Part shown: positions 17,027 to 25,306 of the stretch, in pieces
Layout of the letters: every line of letters begins with the position of its first letter
Numbering within the stretch: the first letter of the stretch is position 1
From: Streptomyces sp. Ag109_O5-10
GTDB taxonomy: Bacteria; Actinomycetota; Actinomycetes; Streptomycetales; Streptomycetaceae
Reading direction: 5' to 3'
Length of the DNA: 64,000 nt
Assembly (NCBI RefSeq): GCF_900105755.1
Contig: NZ_FNTQ01000001.1
Span: 8,308,001 to 8,372,000 of the forward strand
Notes under the pieces: model-generated
Told to the model about the DNA's origin: nothing
The model's database searches: none
The model's input: only the letters and a program-made list of their open reading frames with translations
Translations under genes and position numbers: made by a program

Positions 17027-18232
17027 TCAGTAGCGCACGGGCAGGGCGCGCAGCCCGCGGGTGCGCATCGTCGGACGCCACTCCAACCGGTCGGCCGGGA
17101 CGTCGAGTTCGAGCCGGGGGAAGCGTGCGAGGAGCGCGCCGAGGGCGATCTCGGTCTCCAGCCGGGCCAGCGGCGCGCCCAGGCAGTAGTGGATGCCGTG
17201 GCCGAGGCCCAGGTGCCCGGTGGCGTCGCGGGCGAGGTCGAGCCGGTCGGGCTCGGGGAAGCGGCGCGGGTCGCGGTGGGCCGCCGCCAGGGACAGCAGC
17301 ACCGTCTCGCCCGCCGGGACGGTGACCCCGCCGATGACGACGTCCTCGGTCGGGAAGCGGCGGATGGCGAGCGGCGCCGGCCCGTCGTAGCGGACCAGTT
17401 CCTCCACGGCCGGACCGATCCGGGCCGGATCCGCGCGCAGCGCGGCCAACTGCCCGGGGTTCTCCAGCAGGGCCAGCGTGGCGTTGCCGATCAGATGGAC
17501 GGTGTTCTCGTACCCGGCGAACAGGATGAGGAAGGCCAGCGACATCAACTCGTCCTCGCTGAGCCGGTCCTCCTCGTCCCGCACGGCGATCATGGCGGAG
17601 AGCAGGTCGTCGGCGGGCTCGGCACGCTTGCGGGCGAGCAGCCCGGCGAAGAAGGCCAGCAGCGCCCCGACGGCCTCCTTCGCCCGCCCGGGGCGGGCGG
17701 GGTCCGGGACGACGAGCGCGTCGGTCCAGGACCGGAAGTCCGGCCGGTCCTCCTCGGGTACGCCCAGCAGCTCGCAGATCACGGCGACGGGCAGCGGCGC
17801 CGCGTAGGCGGCGATCAGGTCGGTACGGCCGAGGGGCGCCATCGCGTCGAGCAGCGCGCCGGCGGTCACCCGGACGGGTTCGCGCAGCAGGGCGACACGG
17901 CGGGGCGTGAACGCCCGGGACACCAGGCGCCGGACGCGGGTGTGGTCCGGCGGGTCCATGTTCAGCAGGTTGGCGTCGAGCGCGGGCGGCAGCGCGAGCC
18001 CGCGATAACCACCGGGCTTGGCGTGGGCCTTGTCGAGGGAGAGCCGCGGGTCGGCCAGGGCCTGCCGTACGTCCTCGTACCGCGTCACCAGCCAGGCCGG
18101 CAGCCCGTCGGTGCCGGCGACCCGGTGCACGGGCCCGGCCTCCCGCAGCCGGGCGTACCCGGCGTACGGGTCGGTGAGCAGCTCCGCGGGGTCAACGGCG
18201 GCCGGAGCGGGAGGTGTTGTACTGGCGTCCAT
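17027..18232 (-). CDS. Cytochrome P450
   Basis: Protein of 401 residues, full length for actinobacterial CYP107/CYP105-like enzymes. The I-helix motif AGYENT carries the acid-Thr type oxygen-activation position. ELVRYDGP is the K-helix ExxR, and the haem loop is LGHGIHYCLGAPLAR with the ligand Cys. The usual Phe seven residues before Cys is Leu. No redox partner is encoded alongside. It is convergent with the Dap cluster and separated by a terminator, so membership in that cluster is unproven. Confidence 0.93.
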   Translation of the reverse strand: MDASTTPPAPAAVDPAELLTDPYAGYARLREAGPVHRVAGTDGLPAWLVTRYEDVRQALADPRLSLDKAHAKPGGYRGLALPPALDANLLNMDPPDHTRVRRLVSRAFTPRRVALLREPVRVTAGALLDAMAPLGRTDLIAAYAAPLPVAVICELLGVPEEDRPDFRSWTDALVVPDPARPGRAKEAVGALLAFFAGLLARKRAEPADDLLSAMIAVRDEEDRLSEDELMSLAFLILFAGYENTVHLIGNATLALLENPGQLAALRADPARIGPAVEELVRYDGPAPLAIRRFPTEDVVIGGVTVPAGETVLLSLAAAHRDPRRFPEPDRLDLARDATGHLGLGHGIHYCLGAPLARLETEIALGALLARFPRLELDVPADRLEWRPTMRTRGLRALPVRY

Positions 18233-18271
18233 GCTCCAACCCTAGACAGTGCGGGCGGGAACAGCGGCCGG

Positions 18272-19039
18272 TCACCCGGCGGCCGGGGTGCCGTCGGCGG
18301 CGTCGCCGGACCGCAGCAGCCGCAGGAACGCCTTGACGCCCGCGATGAGTTCCTGGTTGTCGGTGAGCCGGTTCACCGTGGACTCGAACTGCCTGCCCAG
18401 CGCCACCATCCGGCGGTCCGCCGCCTCGGCCCGTTCGTCGTGGCGCTGGGCCAACGCGTCGACGGTGCGCCGGAGGTCGGCCAGGGCCCGGTACTGTTCC
18501 GCCGCCTTCTCCTCCAGGACCCGCGACCCGGTCTCGGCGCGGTCCAGCCGGGCGTGCAGTTCGACGACGTCGTCCCGCGGATACGTGACGTCCTTGAGGA
18601 GGCTGCCCAGGCGCCTGCGGAGCTGGCCGAAGTAGGCTCCGGCCGGCCGGAAGAAGGTGCTGAGCAGGAAGAACGCGGCGAACCAGTACCCCGTGAACTC
18701 GCCCGTCGCCCAAGTGACCGCGATCAGGACCGCGGCCGTCACGAGGTGCCCCGCGACCGCCGCCCGGAGCATCGCGCGGGCGATGCGCGCGGCCTCGGCG
18801 TCCCGGGCCGCCGGGACCGTCATGCCCTTCTCCCGGCTGACCGCGATCTCCGCGAGCACCGCATGCGCCCGGAAGTACAGGTTCCAGGGCAGGGTGAGCA
18901 GGAGCAGCAGCCACAGCAGGCTCAGCACTCCCGCGCCCACGGCGAACACCACGGCGGCCGGCGCCCCCGCCACGTACGCGACGATCAACGCCGCGGCCGC
19001 CGCGACGACGGCCGCCACCGCTCCGAGAAACCTGCCCAT
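18272..19039 (-). CDS. Membrane protein with C-terminal coiled coil
   Basis: Protein of 255 residues from ATG 19039. Two closely spaced hydrophobic spans lie near residues 5-28 and 30-52, and two more near 92-112 and 116-135. A long charged helix follows (about 150-230, with RLDRAETGSRVLEEKAAEQY), predicted as a cytoplasmic coiled coil. No enzyme motif is seen. The stop is 39 nt from the P450 start, so the two could be co-transcribed. Function unknown. Confidence 0.7.
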   Translation of the reverse strand: MGRFLGAVAAVVAAAAALIVAYVAGAPAAVVFAVGAGVLSLLWLLLLLTLPWNLYFRAHAVLAEIAVSREKGMTVPAARDAEAARIARAMLRAAVAGHLVTAAVLIAVTWATGEFTGYWFAAFFLLSTFFRPAGAYFGQLRRRLGSLLKDVTYPRDDVVELHARLDRAETGSRVLEEKAAEQYRALADLRRTVDALAQRHDERAEAADRRMVALGRQFESTVNRLTDNQELIAGVKAFLRLLRSGDAADGTPAAG

Positions 19040-19161
19040 GACCCCTGTCCCCCCGTCTCCCGCCCGCCGGTACGGCCCATCGTCCCCGCCCGGCCGCGCG
19101 GCGGCATGAGTAGCCGTACTCAGGGGAGCCCAGGCTGAGGGCCGCGGGATAGGGTGCACCG

Positions 19162-19680
19162 ATGGAACGGATCTTGGTGGTGGGTGTCACCGGAGCGGGC
19201 AAGTCCACGCTCGCCCGGGCCCTGAGCGGTCGTCTGGGCCTGCCCTACCTCGAGATGGACGCCCTGTACTTCAACGGCCCCGGCTGGGCCGTCAACGGCG
19301 AACTGTCCGCGGACGTGGCCCGGCTCACCGCAGGGCCGCGCTGGATCATCGACTCACTCGGCTATCCGGAAGTCCGTGACCTGCTCTGGGACCGGGCCGA
19401 CACCGTGGTCTGGCTGGACTACCCCAGGCGCGTCGTCATGCCCCGTGTGCTGCGCCGCTCCGTCCGGCGGACCGTCACACGCGAGGCCCTCTTCGGCGGC
19501 AACAGGGAGACCTGGTCGGGGTGGCTGAGACGGGAGCACCCGGCCTGGTGGGCCTGGTCCCAGCACGGCCCGCGAAGCCGCGAGATCGGGCGCCGGGTCG
19601 GGGATCCCCGTTTCGCCCCTCTCGACACCCACCGCTTCGCGCACCCCGACGACACGGCGGCCTGGCTGGCCGCCCTCTGA
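19162..19680 (+). CDS. P-loop nucleotide kinase-like protein
   Basis: Protein of 172 residues. The Walker A motif GVTGAGKST is at residues 8-16. The sequence continues LPYLEMDALYFNGPGW, typical of the adenylate-kinase-like/FlaR (topology-modulation) proteins, and WLDYPRRVVMPRVLRRS is the characteristic central region. These small kinase-fold proteins have no well-defined substrate. Monocistronic and divergent from the membrane protein. Confidence 0.85.
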   Translation: MERILVVGVTGAGKSTLARALSGRLGLPYLEMDALYFNGPGWAVNGELSADVARLTAGPRWIIDSLGYPEVRDLLWDRADTVVWLDYPRRVVMPRVLRRSVRRTVTREALFGGNRETWSGWLRREHPAWWAWSQHGPRSREIGRRVGDPRFAPLDTHRFAHPDDTAAWLAAL

Positions 19681-19696
19681 GGCCACGGCCGAGGCG

Positions 19697-20095
19697 TCAG
19701 CGCCCGAACTTCGCGACGGCCGCCGGGGTGACGGGGGTGAAGAAGTTGACGAGGTTGCCGTCGGGGTCGCGGAACAGCAGCGACCGGTTGCCCCACGGCA
19801 TCGTGGTGGGCTCGGTGACGAAGTCGGTGACGAAGCCCTTCAGATCCCGGTGGACGCGGTCCACGTCGTCGACGAGGAACTCGGTGATCACGCTGTGGTT
19901 CGCCGCCGGGCGGGCGGAGCCCGGGGCGAACAGCGGGACGGTGCGGGTGCCGGCGATCGCGAGGGTCGCGCCGGCCGTCCTGAGCTCCGCGAAGTCCTCC
20001 GTGGCCCACGTCGCCCGAGCCCCGGTGGCTCGCTCGTAGAACTCGACGAGGCGTGCCACGTCGCCGGTGATGATGCGGATCGAGACGAAGTCCAT
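19697..20095 (-). CDS. VOC-family (glyoxalase-fold) protein
   Basis: Protein of 132 residues with one pair of beta-alpha-beta-beta-beta units: VSIRIITGDVARLVEFYERA at the start, SVITEFLVDDVDRVHRDL in the middle, and FRDPDGNLVNFFTP at the end, which supplies the usual metal-ligand Asn/Glu region. AAGGGAGA precedes ATG 20095. It is divergent from a WYL regulator, and such pairs are common; the regulator may control it. Substrate unknown. Confidence 0.85.
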   Translation of the reverse strand: MDFVSIRIITGDVARLVEFYERATGARATWATEDFAELRTAGATLAIAGTRTVPLFAPGSARPAANHSVITEFLVDDVDRVHRDLKGFVTDFVTEPTTMPWGNRSLLFRDPDGNLVNFFTPVTPAAVAKFGR

Positions 20096-20150
20096 GGGAT
20101 CTCCCTTGGCTGTGCTTGAAGCCTGACACCACGCAGGCTAGGAGAAATAG

Positions 20151-20190
20151 TGGACAGAATCGGTCCGGTATTCGCGCTAGATTGTGTCCA
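20151..20190 (+). promoter_or_regulatory. Inverted repeat and -10 box at the WYL regulator start
   Basis: TGGACAGAATC (20151-20161) and GATTGTGTCCA (20180-20190) are inverted copies with one mismatch. TAGATT (20178-20183) is a good -10 whose expected start point is the A of ATG 20190, implying a leaderless mRNA. The repeat could be an autoregulatory operator (inference). Confidence 0.45.
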
Positions 20191-21176
20191 TGTCCCGACC
20201 CACCGGCCGTGTGCTGACCCTCCTGGAACTGCTGCAGTCGGGCGGCACCCGGACCGTGGCCGAACTCGCCGACCGGCTCGGCGTCGAAGGGCGCACCGTA
20301 CGGCGGTACGTGGACCAGCTGATCGAACTCGACGTGCCCGTGGAGTCGGTGCGCGGCCGCTACGGCGGGTACCGGCTCGCCCCCGGGTACCGCCTGCCGC
20401 CGCTCATGCTCGGCGACGACGAGGCGCTGGCCGTCCTGCTCGGCCTGGTCGCCGGCCGCCGGGCCGGGCTGACGACAGAGCTCACGGCGAGCGAGACGGC
20501 GGCGGCGAAGATCCGGCGGGTGCTGCCCAGGCACCTCGCGCGCCGCCTCGACACCCTCCTGGAGGCCCTCGCCTTCACGGACCGGCCCGGCGAGTTCGAC
20601 ACCCCGGACGCCGGGGTCCTGCTCACCGTCGCCGACGCGGTACGCCACCGCCGGCCGGTCTCGATCCGCTACACCGACCGCGACGGACGGCGCAGCGAGC
20701 GCATCCTGCACGCGTACGGGATCGTCGCCCACGCGGGCCGTTGGTACGTTACCGGCAGGGACGCCTCGGCCGGTGCGGACCGGACCTTCCGGCTCGACCG
20801 CATCGCGGACGCGCGGACCCTGCCCGGCTCCTTCGAGGCACCCGAGGGTCCCGGTCCCGCGGAGCGCGTGCTGTCCGGGTTCGCCACGGCCGGGTACCGG
20901 CACGAGGTGACCCTGCGGATCCACGGGACGCCCGAGCAGATCCGGGCCCGGCTGCCCGCCGCCGTCGCGACCCTGGAGGAACACGAACCCGCGGCCGACC
21001 GGGACCCGGCGGCCGAGCGCTGGCTGCGGGTCGAGCTGCGGGCGGAGCGGCTCGACTGGCTGCCTCCGGTCCTCGCCGCACTGGACCGGCCGTTCGTCGT
21101 CGAGCGTCCCGGCCAACTGCGCGACCTCGTCGCCGCCCTCGCCGACCGCCTCGCGTCCTGCGCCCGTCGAACCTGA
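20190..21176 (+). CDS. WYL-domain transcriptional regulator (YafY type)
   Basis: Protein of 328 residues from ATG 20190. An N-terminal HTH_11 domain (TVAELADRLGVEGRTVRRYV, then RGRYGGYRL) is followed by a WYL domain with VADAVRHRRPVSIRYTD, the motif YGIVAHAGRWYVTG (WYV in place of WYL) and FRLDRIAD, and then the WCX extension. WYL regulators sense ligands or nucleic acid and often respond to DNA damage. Divergent from the VOC gene; no Shine-Dalgarno, so probably leaderless. Confidence 0.9.
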   Translation: MSRPTGRVLTLLELLQSGGTRTVAELADRLGVEGRTVRRYVDQLIELDVPVESVRGRYGGYRLAPGYRLPPLMLGDDEALAVLLGLVAGRRAGLTTELTASETAAAKIRRVLPRHLARRLDTLLEALAFTDRPGEFDTPDAGVLLTVADAVRHRRPVSIRYTDRDGRRSERILHAYGIVAHAGRWYVTGRDASAGADRTFRLDRIADARTLPGSFEAPEGPGPAERVLSGFATAGYRHEVTLRIHGTPEQIRARLPAAVATLEEHEPAADRDPAAERWLRVELRAERLDWLPPVLAALDRPFVVERPGQLRDLVAALADRLASCARRT

Positions 21177-21236
21177 CGGCGGGCGGGCGCCCGCAGCGGT
21201 CAGGACCCGCGCCGGAGACCGCCGTCCACCAGGTCC

Positions 21237-21608
21237 GGCCCGCCGGGTCGGCGGGACGCCGGGATCGCTCGATGGTGTCCTCCACCCAGGTGCGCAAGTG
21301 GGCCGGCGGGCGGCAGACGTCCTCGCCGAGCGGGGTCAGGCGGTACTCGACGCGGGGCGGGACCTCCGGGCAGATCTCGCGGTGCGCCAGGCCGTGGTCC
21401 TCCAGACGGCGCAGCGTCCGGGTGAGAACCTTCGGGCTCATCCCCTGCAGCCGCGCGCGCAGGCCCCCGAAGCGCCGGGGACCCTCCTCCGGCGCGCCCA
21501 GGGCGAGGCGCTCCACTTGTCGGCGGGCGGATCCAGCATGTCGCGGCAGAGGCGGGCGGCAAGACAGACGCTCTTCGGGTCGTCGCCCAGGTCAGCCGTG
21601 GTCGGCAT
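21237..21608 (-). pseudogene. Frameshifted HxlR-family regulator
   Basis: From ATG 21608 the protein begins TTADLGDDPKSVCLAARLCR and reaches DKWS, then loses frame. The rest of the HxlR winged helix continues in another frame as LALGAPEEGPRRF, SPKVLTRTLRRLEDHGLAHR and PPRVEYRLTPLGEDV. One missing base just after the DKWS codons explains it. In the original frame translation stops at 21438 after about 56 residues, without the recognition helix. It is divergent from a reductase gene, the normal HxlR target. A sequencing error is the alternative. Confidence 0.75.
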
Positions 21609-21807
21609 GCAGCAATGGCACCCAACAGGAACCATGGGCCCTTGCGGGTAACCACGATCCGTTTCGTACTGGCGCGGACGTGGCCGCAGGCACGGACCGC
21701 CTGCCCGCGGGTGCCGTCGGCGCGGCCGCGTTCTGCCGACGCACCTGGACCGGAGCGGCGTCGTCCGCGGCTCCCGGAACACGCACCCATGGAAAGGCCG
21801 GACCACC

Positions 21808-22848
<1,041 letters not shown>

Positions 22849-22889
22849 CGGACCTGAACAAGCAGACCGGGACAACCCCGGGGCGGCGG

Positions 22890-22927
22890 GGCGTGCTGCG
22901 CGGCGCCGCGGTGCCGCGCAGCACGCC
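22890..22927. terminator. Bidirectional terminator hairpin
   Basis: Perfect 15-bp stem GGCGTGCTGCGCGGC / GCCGCGCAGCACGCC with an 8-nt loop, between the convergent reductase and VOC genes. Confidence 0.85.
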
Positions 22928-22997
22928 GGCCCTCGCCACCGAGGGGAGAAGAACCTGATCCGAGCCGCACGGGAGCGGGCGGGACGCGCCCGTGCGG

Positions 22998-23426
22998 TCA
23001 GTCGATGCAGAACTCGTTGCCCTCGATGTCCAGCATCGGGATGCACGCGTCATTGCCGTCGTACAGCGTCCGCACGTGTACCGCGCCGAGCGGGACCAGC
23101 CGCGCGCACTCGGCCTCCAGCGCGGCGAGGCGCTCCTCGCCCACGAGGCCGGTGCCGACCCGCACATCCAGATGCACCCGGTTCTTGACGGCCTTCCCTT
23201 CGGGCACGCGCTGGAAGTAGAGCCGCGGTCCGACTCCCGAGGGATCCACGCAGGCGAACCACGCGTCCCGCTGCTCGGGCGGCTGCGCGCGCCTGTACTC
23301 GTCCCACGTGGCGAAGCCCGCCGGCGGCGGCGCCGTGACGTACCCCAGCACCTCGCACCAGAAGTGTGCGAGACGCTCGGGTTCCGCGCAGTCGAAGGTG
23401 ACCTGGAACTGTTTGATCGCCGGCAT
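22998..23426 (-). CDS. VOC-family protein (glyoxalase-like)
   Basis: Protein of 142 residues from ATG 23426 (MPAIKQF). It has QVTFDCAEPERLAHFWCEVLGY, a WDEYRRAQPPEQR insertion, VHLDVRVG and the ending MLDIEGNEFCID. This layout is the PF18029-type glyoxalase-like branch frequent in actinobacteria. The function of the branch is not established. It lies 34 nt downstream of the FGGY kinase stop on the same strand and could share its transcript. Confidence 0.85.
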   Translation of the reverse strand: MPAIKQFQVTFDCAEPERLAHFWCEVLGYVTAPPPAGFATWDEYRRAQPPEQRDAWFACVDPSGVGPRLYFQRVPEGKAVKNRVHLDVRVGTGLVGEERLAALEAECARLVPLGAVHVRTLYDGNDACIPMLDIEGNEFCID

Positions 23427-23460
23427 CGGCGCACCATAGCAGGCCGAATCCGCGCGCCGG

Positions 23461-24942
23461 TCAGCCTGTTCCACGGTCCGTCAGCTGGTCGTGGGCCAGG
23501 GCGTGGGTGACCGCGGTGGTGCTCTCGTACAGGTCCCGGTACTGGCTGAACCGGCGGGCGTAGACATCCGCGGTCGCGGGATCGGGCCGGACCACCGACT
23601 CCGCCGGATTCCAGGCCGCGATGTCGGGCCGGCCGGTCAGCCCGGCGGCGAGGAAGGCGGCACCGTAACTGGCACCGATGGTCGTGCGGGCGACGATCTG
23701 TTCGAGACCGGTGACATCGCTGACGATCCGGGGCCACAGTCCGCCCCGGGTGCCGCCGCCGGCCGCGACGATCCGCCGGATGTCGGCGCCGGCCGCGAGC
23801 ATCGTCTCGACGTTGTGCCGGACCCCGTAGGCGGTGGCCTCCAGCGCCGCCCGCATCAGGTCGCCCCGGGTGTGACCCAGTGTCAGGCCCGCGATCACCC
23901 CCCGGGCGTCGGGGTCCATCAGGGGGGTGCGTTCCCCGGCGAAGTAGGGCAGCATCACCAGGCCGTTCGCACCCGGGGGCGACGCGGCCGCCTCGCCGAA
24001 CAGCACGCCGGAGCCGACGTCGCCGCAGAGGTGCCCGAGCCAGTCGGTGACGGCTCCGGAGGTGGCCATGCCGCCGGCCAGGCAGCGGGTGCCGGGCAGG
24101 GCGCCGACCGTGGACCACATCGACGGGCTGGTCACGAGCCGGTCGACGGTGTTCACCAGGAACATGGTGGTGCCGTACATCAGCATGAGGTCGCCGACGC
24201 CGTGGCCGCCGACGCTGACGGCCTCGCTCCAGGCGTCGATCGTCCCCACGGTGACCGGTGTCCCGGCCGGGATGCCCGCGACGGGCGTGCTCACCCGGCT
24301 GGCCTCCTCGCCCGGCCAGCGCAGCGGGGGGAGTTCGATGCCGGGCGCGATGTGCTCGGCCCACTCGGGGATCCAGCGCCGCTCGTGGATGTCGAACAGG
24401 GGGGTGCACTGGCTGGCGGAGTGCAGGTCCAGCACGTAGGCGCCGGTCAGCCGGTGGGCGAGCCACGACGCGGGCATGTAGAGGCGGCGGGCGTGTGCCC
24501 ACGCGTCGGGCTCCCGTTCGCGGATCCAGGCGAGTTTCGGCCCGACGGCCTGGGACGACAGTGCCGAACCGCACCTGCGGAAGACCGTGTCCGGCCCCAA
24601 CTCCCGGTTCAGCCGCGTGATCTGTTCCCCGGCGCGGGTGTCCACGCCGTACAGCACCGCCGGCCGCACCGGCTCTCCCGCGTCGTCGACCAGCAGGGTG
24701 CACGGGCCCATGCCGCTGACCCCGACGGCCCGGACGGTGACGTCGTCGCGGTCCAGCAGTTCGGCCGCGAGCGAGACGAACTCGTCCCACCACACCTGTG
24801 CGTCCATCTCGACATGCCCAGGCCGGGGACGGTCCACCACGTGACTGCGGACGGCCTCGCCCAGGACCCGGCCGGCCGCGTCCACCACCACGCCCTTGGT
24901 ACTGGAAGTGCCCACGTCCACTCCGAGAACGACGTCGATCAC
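23461..24942 (-). CDS. FGGY-family carbohydrate kinase (xylulokinase-like)
   Basis: Protein of 493 residues from GTG 24942, with AAGGGAGG upstream. The phosphate-binding motif VLGVDVGTSSTKGVVVD is at residues 5-21. Typical FGGY regions follow: HVEMDAQVWWDE, GVSGMGP, TIDAWSEAVSVGGHGVG, FAGERTPLMDPDARG and VAAGGGTRGGLWPRIVSDV. It phosphorylates a pentulose or related sugar; the exact substrate cannot be read from sequence. Divergent from the GH92 mannosidase, with two LacI-type operators between, so shared control is possible. Confidence 0.88.
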   Translation of the reverse strand: MIDVVLGVDVGTSSTKGVVVDAAGRVLGEAVRSHVVDRPRPGHVEMDAQVWWDEFVSLAAELLDRDDVTVRAVGVSGMGPCTLLVDDAGEPVRPAVLYGVDTRAGEQITRLNRELGPDTVFRRCGSALSSQAVGPKLAWIREREPDAWAHARRLYMPASWLAHRLTGAYVLDLHSASQCTPLFDIHERRWIPEWAEHIAPGIELPPLRWPGEEASRVSTPVAGIPAGTPVTVGTIDAWSEAVSVGGHGVGDLMLMYGTTMFLVNTVDRLVTSPSMWSTVGALPGTRCLAGGMATSGAVTDWLGHLCGDVGSGVLFGEAAASPPGANGLVMLPYFAGERTPLMDPDARGVIAGLTLGHTRGDLMRAALEATAYGVRHNVETMLAAGADIRRIVAAGGGTRGGLWPRIVSDVTGLEQIVARTTIGASYGAAFLAAGLTGRPDIAAWNPAESVVRPDPATADVYARRFSQYRDLYESTTAVTHALAHDQLTDRGTG

Positions 24943-25063
24943 GCGCTGCCTCCCTTGGCGCCGGATGGGCCACCGTAGCCTGCCGCTGCGTGGTGACGCC
25001 GTCCGCGACCCGCAGGCCGGCGGCCCGCCGATTCGTACTCAACGGGGCACCCTGCGGCAGTCG

Positions 25064-25092
25064 TTGACATGCCCCTGCCTTGTGGCTAGCTT
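25064..25092 (+). promoter_or_regulatory. Sigma70-type promoter of the mannosidase gene
   Basis: TTGACA (25064-25069), a 17-nt spacer and TAGCTT (25087-25092) point towards the GH92 gene. The predicted start near 25099 leaves a 5' untranslated region of about 208 nt containing both operators. Confidence 0.7.
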
Positions 25093-25182
25093 CACGGACA
25101 GTTCCCGCTCTGCTCCCGGGGCGCTCACGACCCGGGGACCCGTCGAAGCGTTCGTAGCCAAGGCACCTCGTCTCCATGGGTG

Positions 25183-25272
25183 GACAACGTTGTCAGGCTC
25201 GGCCATCAGACCATCCGGCGCGCGCCGTTCCTCATCCGGGGTCGCGTTCCCGACCGCGCCGACAACGTTGTC
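25183..25272. promoter_or_regulatory. Twin LacI-type operators
   Basis: GACAACGTTGTC occurs at 25183-25194 and again at 25261-25272, centres 78 bp apart. The second extends to the 16-bp perfect palindrome CCGACAACGTTGTCGG. A central CG palindrome with AACGTT is characteristic of LacI/GalR operators. The spacing would allow DNA looping. No LacI gene is adjacent. Confidence 0.75.
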
Positions 25273-25306
25273 GGACCCTCAACTTCCGAGTGGAGGAGCA
25301 AACCCC

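Noticed and set aside
17027..18232. P450 as a tailoring enzyme of the Dap cluster
   Set aside because: It is convergent to the cluster and separated by a perfect terminator hairpin. Proximity alone does not show membership, though it is not excluded.
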